Origin: CAZMCC01 sp964564695
GTDB taxonomy: Bacteria > Planctomycetota > Phycisphaerae > Phycisphaerales > UBA1924
Direction of reading: 5' to 3'
Assembly (NCBI GenBank): GCA_964564695.1
Contig: CAZMCC010000051.1
Coordinates: 1 to 26,518 of the forward strand
DNA: 26,518 nucleotides
Part shown: piece after piece, positions 1-8,500 of the stretch
How the letters are laid out: each line of letters opens with the position of its first letter
Numbering within the stretch: position 1 is the first letter of the stretch
Translations under genes and position numbers: made by a program
Notes under the pieces: model-generated
The model's input: only the letters and a program-made list of their open reading frames with translations
What the model was told of the DNA's origin: nothing
The model's database searches: none

Positions 1-504
1 GGCTTTCCGGCCCGCCACGTCGGGAAGCTCTACCCGGCGTCGCGCCTCGGCGACGCCACCGGCGACGGTGCGGTGACGTTCGCCGACTTCCCGGCCCTCT
101 TGGCCGCGTATTCGCCCAAGCCCGGCTCGATCACCCCCGGCTCCGAACTCTTCGACCTCGACGGCGACGCCGACGTTGACTGCGACGACGTGAACGCCTT
201 CTTCAAGCTCTACTCCGGCCCGCTCGACGACTGCAACAACGACGCCATCCCCGACCTCGCCCAGATCGCCTGCGGCGCCCTCGCCGACTCCGACGCCGAC
301 GGCGTCCCCGACGTGTGTGAATGCCCGGTCGACTGGGACCGCAACGGCGTCGTCAACTCGGCCGACGTCGGCGAGTTCATCAACGACTGGTTCGAGGACC
401 AGGTCTTCGGGACCCTCGTCACCGATTTCGACGCCAACGGAATCTCCAACTCCACCGACGTCAGCGAATTCATCAACGACTGGTTCGTCGGCTGCAAGAT
501 CTGA
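1..504 (+). CDS. Secreted dockerin-type protein, C-terminal part (5' end outside window)
   Basis: The frame is open from base 1, so the gene begins upstream; an internal GTG at 73 is not needed. What is visible is a chain of calcium-binding modules. Bases about 49-225 encode a classic two-loop dockerin (loops DATGDGAVTFAD and DLDGDADVDCDD). A thrombospondin type 3-like stretch with DSDADGVPDVCE follows. A second dockerin-like domain with loops DWDRNGVVNSAD and DFDANGISNSTD ends in FVGCKI. The final domain matches the C-terminal domain of four other proteins in this window and resembles what genome annotation calls a GC-type dockerin. In that family the domain ends extracellular proteins. The functional N-terminal domain is outside the window, so the protein's activity is unknown. 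Two different dockerins in tandem is unusual. Confidence 0.85.
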   Translation, partial: GFPARHVGKLYPASRLGDATGDGAVTFADFPALLAAYSPKPGSITPGSELFDLDGDADVDCDDVNAFFKLYSGPLDDCNNDAIPDLAQIACGALADSDADGVPDVCECPVDWDRNGVVNSADVGEFINDWFEDQVFGTLVTDFDANGISNSTDVSEFINDWFVGCKI

Positions 505-542
505 TCCCGCCGCAGAGATGCGACGACTCCCTCCGCCTCCTC

Positions 543-583
543 GGGGCGAGAATCCTGATCGGGTCGCGCTCCCGCTTCTTTTT
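543..583 (+). terminator. Weak possible terminator after the first gene
   Basis: A GGG/GCG-type stem with one bulged base can form between about 543-548 and 566-573, followed by GCTTCTTTTTGC. The stem is short and the loop long, so this is tentative; its position, between one stop codon and the next gene's start region, is right for a terminator. Confidence 0.3.
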
Positions 584-678
584 GCAGGATTCCGTCCGGC
601 TCGCCCCGATTCCCGTGGACCCCCAAGTCCCCGTGTTGTAGTGTCCTCTAGTCGCTCATCGTCAAGGAGAGAGAGCCC

Positions 679-2559
679 GTGGACATCTCGAAATTCAGTT
701 GGACGGCCGGCGCGGCCGCGCTGGCCCTCACCGGCACGGCCCGCGCCCAGTGCTACGCGTCGCGTCTCTTCCCCGACAAGCCCGTCGCCGGCGATGTGCT
801 GGGCTCGGCGGTCGACATCTCCGACACCCGGGCCATCCTCGGCGCGCCGCGGACCGGCAACGACGGACGCGTCGTGATCTTCGAGCGAACCGGCCCGCGC
901 CAGTGGTCGCAGATTCAGGCGATCGAAAGCCCCGAGACCGTCGACCCTCTTGAGTACTTTGGCGCCGCCGTCGCGATCGAGGGCAACTTCGCCGCCGTCG
1001 GCGCCCCGTACGCGGATATCCCCGGCGCCGCCAACGGCGGGCGCGTCTACATCTACCGGCGCGTCACCGTCCTGGGCAATCCCTCGTGGATCCTCGACGA
1101 GCGGATCGACAATCCGTTCGCCGGCGTCAACGAGCGATTCGGCACCTCCGTCGCCCTCACGATGATCGGCTCAACGCTCACGCTCGCCGCCGGCGCTCCT
1201 CTCGCCGATGTCTCGGGAGTCACCGACGTCGGGCGCGTCCGGATCTTCATCCGCAACAGTTCCACCGGCGTGTGGTCCCTGCAGGACAGCGTGCTTTCGA
1301 CTTCGCCCCAGGAAGAAGGCGACTTCGGCAGGTCTGTCGCCCTCGATGGCGACCGCCTGGTTGTCGGCGCGCGGGGAGAGACCGTCGGAAGCGCCATCCA
1401 CACCGGGGCCGCGTACGTCTTCACGAAGTCCGGGTCCGACTGGGGCAGCGGCACCCGCATCTCAGCTCCAGCGGAGTTCCGCGCGAACACCGATGAATTC
1501 GGAGCCGATGTCGCCATCTCCGGCTCCGCCATCGCCGTCGGCGCCCCGCGCGTCGACATCGACGGCGTCAACGACGCGGGGGCGATCTTCACCTACTCCA
1601 GCCTCGGTCCGGGATGGGTCTTTAACGAACGCGTCCTCGATCCCGACCCGCCCTCGGCAAACCTCGGAGGCCAAATCGCCCTCGCCAACGGCCTGCTCGC
1701 CGCCGGCGCACTCTTTGAAAACGAGGCCATGTTCTGGAGGTACGGCTCGGGAGACTGGAACGCCCAGTTCCCCTTTGCCCTGCCCGCCGACGCACCCCCG
1801 GGTACCCACACCTTCGGCTCCGACGTCGCGCTCAGCGACGATGGCGAGTACCTCCTCGTCGGCGACCGCCTCGACTCGGGCTCCGGTGCCGCGTACGTCT
1901 TTACCACCGACCTCAACCCCGGCCTGACCTGCGCCGGAGGGCTCTTCGACCCCGTCCCCCTCGTCGAGCCCGGAACCAGCTACTTCGGCTGCAACTCCGG
2001 CGCCGCCACCGACGGCTCCGCCTGCATCACCACCAACGCCGACGTGTGGTACCGCTACACCGCCACCTGCGACGGCATCCTCGGCCTCTCCACCTGCGGC
2101 ACCCACGACCTGGGCGACCAGGACGCTGGGCTCGACACCGTCCTCTCCGTCCACTCGGGCTGCCCCGGCACCACCGACAACATCCTCGTCTGCAACAACA
2201 ACGCCCCCACCGGCAACTGGGCCGATGCGTGCGGCGCCTCGGGCAACGTCGGCACCGCGCGAGACGCCGCCGTCAAGGTCGGCGTGCGGGCCGGGCTCTC
2301 CTACCGAATCCGCGTCGCCAGCAACGGCTCCGCCGGCCCCACCGGCCTGTTCATCCTCAACGTCGAGTTCACCTGCTGCCTCGTCGACTGGGACGCCAAC
2401 GGCATCGTCAACTCCACCGACGTCGGCGCGTTCATCAACGACTGGTTCGCCGACCAGGTCAACGGCACCCTCGTCAGCGACTTCGACGCCAACGGCATCG
2501 TGAATTCCACCGACGTCGGCGAGTTCATCAACGAGTGGTTCGTGGGCTGTGAGTTCTGA
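679..2559 (+). CDS. Exported FG-GAP beta-propeller protein with Gly-Cys dockerin tail
   Basis: This 626-residue protein starts at GTG 679 behind an AAGGAGAG ribosome site at 664-671. Residues 1-23 form a signal peptide ending ARA. Residues about 35-414 hold seven FG-GAP-like repeats, each with the pattern FG.(S/A)VA(I/L)...(A/L)VGAP...GA.Y(V/I)(F/Y), as expected for a seven-bladed integrin-type propeller. Residues about 420-565 form a cysteine-containing beta-sandwich (VWYRYTATCDG ... LDTVLSVHSGC) like the N-terminal modules of P1 and P2. Residues about 566-626 are the dockerin-like domain with loops DWDANGIVNSTD and DFDANGIVNSTD, ending FVGCEF. FG-GAP propellers usually bind ligands or calcium outside the cell. 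No catalytic residues are recognisable, so an adhesive or structural surface role is an inference. Confidence 0.88.
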   Translation: MDISKFSWTAGAAALALTGTARAQCYASRLFPDKPVAGDVLGSAVDISDTRAILGAPRTGNDGRVVIFERTGPRQWSQIQAIESPETVDPLEYFGAAVAIEGNFAAVGAPYADIPGAANGGRVYIYRRVTVLGNPSWILDERIDNPFAGVNERFGTSVALTMIGSTLTLAAGAPLADVSGVTDVGRVRIFIRNSSTGVWSLQDSVLSTSPQEEGDFGRSVALDGDRLVVGARGETVGSAIHTGAAYVFTKSGSDWGSGTRISAPAEFRANTDEFGADVAISGSAIAVGAPRVDIDGVNDAGAIFTYSSLGPGWVFNERVLDPDPPSANLGGQIALANGLLAAGALFENEAMFWRYGSGDWNAQFPFALPADAPPGTHTFGSDVALSDDGEYLLVGDRLDSGSGAAYVFTTDLNPGLTCAGGLFDPVPLVEPGTSYFGCNSGAATDGSACITTNADVWYRYTATCDGILGLSTCGTHDLGDQDAGLDTVLSVHSGCPGTTDNILVCNNNAPTGNWADACGASGNVGTARDAAVKVGVRAGLSYRIRVASNGSAGPTGLFILNVEFTCCLVDWDANGIVNSTDVGAFINDWFADQVNGTLVSDFDANGIVNSTDVGEFINEWFVGCEF

Positions 2560-2878
2560 CGCAGGCCGCTCCAATCCCCGGCGCACACGCGTGACATTCT
2601 TTGCGTTCGGTGCAAACAGGTGCCTGCCCGTAAGGCACGCACACCAATGCACAAGTGAGATGAAAATCGACTCAAAGACTTGCGAGTCTCGCGGGTCCGA
2701 GTAGTCTGTGAGTCGCCACACCAGAGGCTCGGCCCTTCGGCTTGAGCCACGTGTCCTGCCTCGGTGCAGGGCTCGCACGCCGCGACGCGTGGTGGCTGAA
2801 AAAAGTTGATTCCCGGTACGCGATGACCGTCATCCGCGTCCACGGTGACTTTCTTGTCCACAAACGGAGGTTTGAACG
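2560..2878. other. Intergenic leader, 319 bp
   Basis: No gene is supported here. A perfect 6-bp hairpin GTGCCT/AGGCAC lies at 2620-2638, without a T-tract, so it is not a convincing terminator for the propeller gene. A weak promoter-like pair, TTGCGA at 2680-2685 and TAGTCT at 2702-2707 with a 16-bp spacer, could serve the next gene. The next gene's ribosome site GGAGG is at 2866-2870. Confidence 0.4.
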
Positions 2879-4414
2879 ATGTCGTTGCGCAAACTCGGAA
2901 AACGCTTCGTCGCCCTTGCCGTCGGGGCCGTCGCCCTCGCGCTCGCCGGCCCCGCCGCCGCCCAGCCCTTCCCCCTCAACGGCAACTGGACGTTCCAGGG
3001 CCGCCTCACCGACGCGGGCTCCCCTGCGAACGGTCTGTATGACATTCAGCTCCAGATCTTCAACGCCCCCGCCGGCGGCGGGCTCATCGGCGCGTCGTTC
3101 CACAACAACGTGCAGGTCACCGCCGGCCTCTTCACCATCCCCGACGCCAACGCCGGATTCCTCGGGAATTTCCAGGGTGACCGGCGCTGGGTCGAGATCC
3201 AGGTCCGCCCCGGCGCCAGCGTCGGCGCGTTCACCATCCTCACCCCGCGCCAGGAGCTCACCGCTTCGCCCTACGCCATCTACGCCAGCCGCGCGGGCTT
3301 CTCGAACACCGTTCTCAACCACACCCTTGACGCCGCCTACGACTCCGGCGGCGCCGGCGCAGGCCGGGCCATCAACGCCGACTCCGGCGAGGTCCTCGTC
3401 AACGGCGCCAGCGGCATGCGCGTCGAAACGGTCCTCACCGTCGGCGACGCCGACACCAACGGCGTCATCGACCTCATTGTCGCCGGCGCCCGCGGCCTCG
3501 AATTCCGCGAGCACGGCTCCCAGGGCGGCGCCGTCGAGGGGTACGAGGAAAACGGCGCCAGCCGCACCTACTACCTCGAGCCCGACGTCACCGGCGAGGG
3601 CGGTTTCCTCCAGATCCTCCGCAACGACGGCTCCGGCGGCTTCACCGTTGACGGCAACGCGGGCGGCGCCGCCGGCGACCCCGTCGTCACCATCGTCGGC
3701 GACACGCGCTCCATGACCTTCAGCCCCGGCGCCGCCACCGACAACGGCTCGGTCGTCCTCCCCATCGACTCCATTGCCAGCCCCGAGATCCTCGACGAGG
3801 CCGGCGTCTCCGCCTCCAACCGCCTCGGGCCCGGCTACGCCGCCGGCATCCTCACCATCACCGAGCAGTCCTCCATCACCGTGCCCGCCGACGGCTTCCT
3901 CTACATCGTCGCCACCGCCGAGGTCGTCTACTCCCACGTCAACGGCACCAACACCACCTTCACCGCCGGTCTCAACGTCGACGACTCCACCCTCCTCCCC
4001 ACCAACCAGGACTTCGCCACCACCTACCCCGGCGCCCTGCCCAGCGCCACGTACATCTCCACCGTCACCGTCAGCGGCGTCTTCACCGTCTCCGCCGGCT
4101 CCCACACCGCCTTCTTCCTCGGGCGCGAGGACAGCGGCAACGTCTCCTTCTCCAACGACGTCCAGCTCTCCGTCCTCTTCGTCCCGACCGCCTACGGCAC
4201 CGTCGACCCGCGCGGCGGCGGCGACGGCGACGACGAAGAGCACCGCATGCAGGACCGGCGCTCGATCACCGAGGACGACATCCTCGAAGCTCGGGCCCGC
4301 TCGCAGCAGCTCAACTCCCAACGCATGGCCCGCGAAATCGCCGACCTCCGCGCCCAGCTCGCCGAGATCCGCAAGCTCCTCGCCGCCGGCAACACCCTTC
4401 CCGAAGGGCGCTAA
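2879..4414 (+). CDS. Exported tail-fibre-like protein with C-terminal coiled coil
   Basis: The ATG at 2879 follows GGAGG at 2866-2870 and gives 511 residues. Residues 1-29 are a signal peptide ending AAAQ. Residues about 33-142 carry a recognisable domain: a 'F.GRLTD.G.P..G.YD' strand, then 'GLF.IPD', 'RWVEIQVRPG' and 'LTPRQELTASPYAIYA'. This domain begins many secreted bacterial proteins that carry tail-fibre or intramolecular-chaperone ends. The middle (about 150-440) is Gly/Thr/Asp-rich beta structure with no catalytic motif. From about residue 459 a charged heptad-type helix (IADLRAQLAEIRKLL) predicts a coiled coil, as in trimeric fibres. There is no S74 peptidase domain and no dockerin. 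The stop lies 44 bp before the next start, so the two genes are probably co-transcribed. A fibrous surface protein is the likely role; the ligand is unknown. Confidence 0.8.
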   Translation: MSLRKLGKRFVALAVGAVALALAGPAAAQPFPLNGNWTFQGRLTDAGSPANGLYDIQLQIFNAPAGGGLIGASFHNNVQVTAGLFTIPDANAGFLGNFQGDRRWVEIQVRPGASVGAFTILTPRQELTASPYAIYASRAGFSNTVLNHTLDAAYDSGGAGAGRAINADSGEVLVNGASGMRVETVLTVGDADTNGVIDLIVAGARGLEFREHGSQGGAVEGYEENGASRTYYLEPDVTGEGGFLQILRNDGSGGFTVDGNAGGAAGDPVVTIVGDTRSMTFSPGAATDNGSVVLPIDSIASPEILDEAGVSASNRLGPGYAAGILTITEQSSITVPADGFLYIVATAEVVYSHVNGTNTTFTAGLNVDDSTLLPTNQDFATTYPGALPSATYISTVTVSGVFTVSAGSHTAFFLGREDSGNVSFSNDVQLSVLFVPTAYGTVDPRGGGDGDDEEHRMQDRRSITEDDILEARARSQQLNSQRMAREIADLRAQLAEIRKLLAAGNTLPEGR

Positions 4415-4458
4415 CGCGCACCCTCGCCCCAATACTTCATGAAAGCGAGGTCAACCCC

Positions 4459-4929
4459 ATGACATACTCGACACATTTGACACATCCACGCGCATCACGA
4501 CTCATCTCCGCGTCCCTCGCCCTCACCGCGATGGGAACTCTCCCCGGCATCGCCGGCGCACAGCCCTACACCGTCAACTGGTCCACCACCGACGGCGGCG
4601 GCGCCACCTTCCCCCAGGGCCCGGGCTTCACCTACACCGTCGGCTGCACCTCCGGCCAGCACGACGCCGGCCCCGCACCGATCGGCCCCGCCGCCGGCGG
4701 GCCGTACACCGTCGCCGGCGGATTCTGGCTCGGCGCCCCCGTGTGCCTCGTCGACTGGGACGGCAACGGGATCGTGAATTCCACCGATGTCGGTGAATTC
4801 ATCAACGACTGGTTTGAGGACCAAGTCTTCGGCACGCTGGTCACGGACTGGGACAACAACGGGATCGTGAACTCCACCGATGTCGGCGAGTTCATCAACG
4901 CCTGGTTCGTCGGCTGCCCGGCGGTCTAG
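4459..4929 (+). CDS. Small exported 'GGFW' protein with Gly-Cys dockerin tail
   Basis: This 156-residue protein starts at ATG 4459 with a GAGG ribosome site eight bases upstream. A signal peptide ends about residue 35 (GIAGAQ). The mature part has one short module of about 60 residues with DGGGATFPQGPGFTYTVG, GQHDAGP and GPYTVAGGFWLGA. I recognise this as the DGGG...Y.L.G.IGQ.DAG...GGFW motif common near the end of planctomycete and other environmental-genome proteins. The dockerin-like domain follows directly, with loops DWDGNGIVNSTD and DWDNNGIVNSTD, ending FVGCPAV. It is in effect the tail domains with no cargo, so it could be a minimal partner or occupancy protein, or a remnant of a larger one. 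It probably shares a transcript with the preceding coiled-coil gene. Confidence 0.82.
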   Translation: MTYSTHLTHPRASRLISASLALTAMGTLPGIAGAQPYTVNWSTTDGGGATFPQGPGFTYTVGCTSGQHDAGPAPIGPAAGGPYTVAGGFWLGAPVCLVDWDGNGIVNSTDVGEFINDWFEDQVFGTLVTDWDNNGIVNSTDVGEFINAWFVGCPAV

Positions 4930-4975
4930 GCCCGTCCGAAAGCCTCGATCGACCGACCCCCTTTTGCTCAATCAC

Positions 4976-5010
4976 GGGGCGCGGCTCTTGACGGAGTCGC
5001 GTCCCCCTTT
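4976..5010 (+). terminator. Candidate intrinsic terminator after the GGFW gene
   Basis: GGGGCGCGGCTC (4976-4987) can pair with GAGTCGCGTCCCC (4994-5006) through a 1x2 internal loop and one G-T pair, with loop TTGACG, followed by CCTTT. The stem is good but the T-tract short. It sits 46 bp after the stop codon. Confidence 0.45.
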
Positions 5011-5212
5011 CCTGGAGGGGGAGGGGGACTCCCGACGCCCGGGAGGGAAAAACGTATCCAAGCATCCGCAATCAGCCGGACTGGTCGGTGACACGACGTT
5101 GCGGGTTGTGCGGACTTGGCCGATGACTCGGGACAAGGTTCAGGATCCAAACCTGCCCGCGTTGCCAGATTGCCCATTCCAGCCGATGGGACACCGCCCG
5201 ACCAAGGGGGGA

Positions 5213-5241
5213 TTGACAATTCGGGTTGTGTCTGGTATAGT
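5213..5241 (+). promoter_or_regulatory. Near-consensus sigma-70-type promoter for P1
   Basis: TTGACA at 5213-5218 and TATAGT at 5236-5241 are separated by exactly 17 bp in an AT-richer pocket of otherwise GC-rich DNA. This is the best housekeeping-sigma promoter in the window. Transcription would start near 5248, leaving a leader of about 280 nt before P1, which suggests strong expression with post-transcriptional control. Confidence 0.75.
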
Positions 5242-5292
5242 TTTTGACCAGTTACCTTGTGCGATCGATGGAAATCGGCTATAAGTAGACGT

Positions 5293-5322
5293 ACATGTGC
5301 GGCTCATTCAGCGCCCACATGT
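5293..5322 (+). promoter_or_regulatory. P1 leader hairpin A
   Basis: ACATGTG (5293-5299) is complementary to CACATGT (5316-5322). With a bulged C, an inner GGC/GCC pairing extends the stem. It lies in the first third of the predicted P1 leader. Confidence 0.4.
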
Positions 5323-5382
5323 TCTGGAAGAGGGATCAGTGAGTCAAAAAACGTTCGGCCCCAACTTCGCGGGTTGTTGTTT

Positions 5383-5405
5383 CCCGTCGTCTTTTACGAC
5401 GCGGG
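5383..5405 (+). promoter_or_regulatory. P1 leader hairpin B
   Basis: CCCGTCGT (5383-5390) pairs with ACGAC-G-GGG (5396-5405, C5402 bulged) around the loop CTTTT. A nearby CGCGGGTT copy at about 5368-5376 repeats the 3' flank, so alternative pairings are possible, as in riboswitch-like or attenuator leaders. I match it to no known RNA family. Confidence 0.4.
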
Positions 5406-5434
5406 TTCGAGTGGTGTTGCAGTATTGAAGCTTG

Positions 5435-5462
5435 CAACCTCCGGCGGCGTAGCCGGAGGTTG
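5435..5462 (+). promoter_or_regulatory. P1 leader hairpin C, sequestering an upstream ribosome site
   Basis: CAACCTCCGGC (5435-5445) and GCCGGAGGTTG (5452-5462) form a perfect 11-bp stem with the 6-nt loop GGCGTA. The 3' arm contains GGAGG (5455-5459), placed six bases before an in-frame GTG at 5466. The fold would therefore hide that start and favour the one at 5529. The following TTTGTGTTT is only moderately T-rich, so an attenuator role is possible but less likely. Confidence 0.6.
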
Positions 5463-5528
5463 TTTGTGTTTCCGTCTCGTCGCTCTGGCACTCCATGGAA
5501 GTGGGAGCGTTCGAAGAGGAGGTGTTCA

Positions 5529-8500
5529 GTGAAGAATGGTTGTACGATTCGCACGGCCGTGCGGCTCGTCGCCTTGGCTGGCGTGGTCGGCGTGACCACG
5601 TTTGCTAATGCGGCGCCTCCGACTTCGGCCAACTCGGCCGACAAGTCGGTCGTCGGCGCGGCTGCCCAGGCTCCCGCCAAGGCTGTCAAGCCCTACACCG
5701 GCACGGCTGGCCTCGGCCAGGCCAAGCCCTCCGAATGGCCCTCGATGCCCAAGGGTCACTCCGCCACTCCCGGCGAAGGCGTCCGCGGCACTCCCCCCAA
5801 CGACACCTGCGCTGGCATCATCGCCGTTGCCAACCCCAGCGTCACCGCTGGCGACACCTTCGGCGCCGCGACCGACGTCTTCAACGACTGCTACGGCTCT
5901 CAGGGCTCCGAAGTGTGGTACTCCTTCGTCGGCGACGGCACGCTGACCACCATCGCTACCTGCGTCGCCGACTACGACACCCAAATCAACGTTTACGCTG
6001 ACGGCTGCGACGTCACCTGCGTCGCCTCCAACGACGACTTCTGCGGCCTTCAGTCGCAGCTCCAGTTCCCCGCCGCCAACGGCGTGACCTACTACGTCGC
6101 CGTCGGCGGCTATCTCGGCGCTCAGGGCAACTTCAGCATGAGCATCGCCGGCGCGGGCCCCTGCCTCGACGGCGCCCTGCCCAACGACAACTGCGATGAC
6201 GCCACCGCCGTCGCCATCCCCAGCAACACCCTCGGCTCCAACATCGGCGGTTCCCCCGAGTGCGCCACCGTCCCCACCTTCTGCGGCGGCGGCGGCCAGA
6301 CCTTCCAGGGTGTGTGGTACGACATCGTCGGCAACGGCAACTTCACCCGCCTGTCGACCTGCTCCCCCAACACCTTCATGGACACGAAGATGTTCGTGTT
6401 CAGCGGTGACTGCTCCGCCCCGACCTGCGTCGCCGGTAACGACGACGACGGCGTCTGCACCGAGCCCGGCTTCGATCCGCCGTACTGGCGCGCCAGCCTC
6501 GGCTTCACCGCCGCGGCCGGCGAGACCTACCACATCCTCATCTGCGGCTACGGCGGCTCCGAAGGCGACTTCGAGCTGCTCGTCAGCGAGCCCCCCCCGT
6601 GCTTCACGTCCTGCCCCAAGGGCGGCGTCGACGAGAACGAGCCCGACTGCGGCCTCCCCGTTGACACCGTCAACGGCGGCTGCAACTTCTTCCCCCCGCT
6701 CTACACCACTCTCGAGTGCGGTGACACGGTCTGCGCTTCGGCCGCGGCCGCTGCCAACTTCCGTGACACCGACTGGTACCAGGTCTGCTTCGAGTCCGCC
6801 ACCGAGATCACGTGGAGCATGGACGAGTCCTGCTTCAACTGGCTCATCTTCATCATCGACACCGGCCCCGGTGGCGACTGCTCCGTCGTCAGCATCCTCC
6901 AGGTCCTGACCGGCGCCGCCGGCACCTCCGGCAGCATCTCTGCCTGCCTCCCCCCCGGCTGCTACACCGTCTGGGCCGGCCCCCAGGTCTTCGATGGCAT
7001 CCCCTGCCCCAACGGCTACACCGCCACCCTCTCCTGCGTCCCCTGCTCCGCCGAGCCCCCGGCCAACGACTCCTGCGATCAGGCGATCGCCATCGAGTGC
7101 GGCAGCTTCGGCGAGTACACCAACCAGTTCGCGACCGTCGATCCGATCGACCCCTTCTTCTTCTGCTCCTTCGGCGGCGCCAGCCAGGGTGACAACACCG
7201 TCTGGTTCACCTTCGTCGCCACCGGCAACTCCGCCACCGCGTCTACCTGCGGCAGCACCGGCGAGACCGACACCATCATCCAGATTCTCGACGGCACCTG
7301 CAAGGGCGGCTTCACCGAGATGGCCTGCAACGATGATGCCTGTTTCAGCCTGACCGCCGAGGCCACCGCGTTCGGCACCCTTACCCCCGGCAACACCTAC
7401 TACATCGAAGTCGCCTCCTGGGGTATCGGTTCCCCCGGCGGCCAGTTCGTCCTCAGCCTCGAGTGCTTCGACTTCGTCCCCTGCGAGCTGCCCTGCAAGG
7501 GCTTCGAAGAGGGCGAGACCAACTGCGGCCTCCCCACCGACTTCACCAACGGTGGCTGCAACTTCCAGCCTGAAATCTTCCAGGAAGTCTTCTGCGGCAC
7601 CACGGTCTGCGCCAACGGCGCCGCCCAGGGCAACTTCCGCGATACCGACTGGTTCGAGTTCAACACCGCCGTCCCGGTCGAAGTGACCTGGACGATGGAG
7701 GACTCGTGCTTCGACTGGCTGATCTTCATCATCGACCTCAACGGCGGCTGCGCCGGCCTCGCCATCCTCGAGGTTCTCACGGGTCCCGCCGGCACCGGCG
7801 GCTCTATCTCCGCTTGCCTCCAGCCCGGCCGCTACTCCCTGTGGGCCGGCACCCAGGTCTTCGACGGCGTTCCCTGCGGCGACTACCGCGCCAGCGTCAG
7901 CTGCGCCGAGTGCCCGCCCCCGTGCGAACTCAACTGCCCCAAGGGCTCGACCGACGAGAACGAGCCCGACTGCGGCATCCCCGTTGACTTCGTCAACGGC
8001 GGCTGCAACAGCGTTCCCCCCATCTTCAGCCCCATCGAGTGCAACCAGACCTACTGCGGCACCGGCGGCAACAACGGCTCCTTCCGTGACACCGACTGGT
8101 ACTCCATCACCGTCACCGACCCCATCCAGCTGACCTGGACCGTCTCCGCTCGCTTCGACGCCCTCATCGGCCTCGTTGAGAACAACGGCATCGACAGCTG
8201 CGACGGCGTCGGCTTCTTCCGCTTCTTCGCCTTCACCGGCGGCGACTGCGCCGAGGCCTCGGTCGTTGCTGACCTGACCCCCGGCACCTACTGGTGGTTC
8301 GTCGCCACCTCCAACTTCGGTGGCATCCCCTGCGGCGCTGAGTACGTCGCGACCCTCTCCGGTGATTGCGGCGGCGGCGCCGACTGCAACAAGAACGGCA
8401 TCGACGACGCCGACGATATCGCCGGCGGCACCAGCCGTGACTGCTTCGACTACAACGCTCCCCAGGTCATCGGTGGCCCCTACACCGCCGGTGGCGCCAA

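Noticed and set aside
1462..2778. Minus-strand 438-codon frame opposite the propeller gene
   Set aside because: Repetitive Gly/Val/Asp composition and the clear FG-GAP pattern on the plus strand mark it as a shadow.
2672..4432. Minus-strand 586-codon frame opposite the coiled-coil protein gene
   Set aside because: Same low-complexity shadow pattern, with no ribosome site or recognisable domain.
4880..5284. 134-codon plus frame overlapping the end of the GGFW gene
   Set aside because: It starts inside a well-supported gene in another frame, crosses the candidate terminator and the P1 promoter, and has no recognisable domain.
5257..5532. 91-codon frame in the P1 leader
   Set aside because: It runs through all three leader hairpins, has no ribosome site and an unconvincing composition. 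The region is better explained as an untranslated leader.
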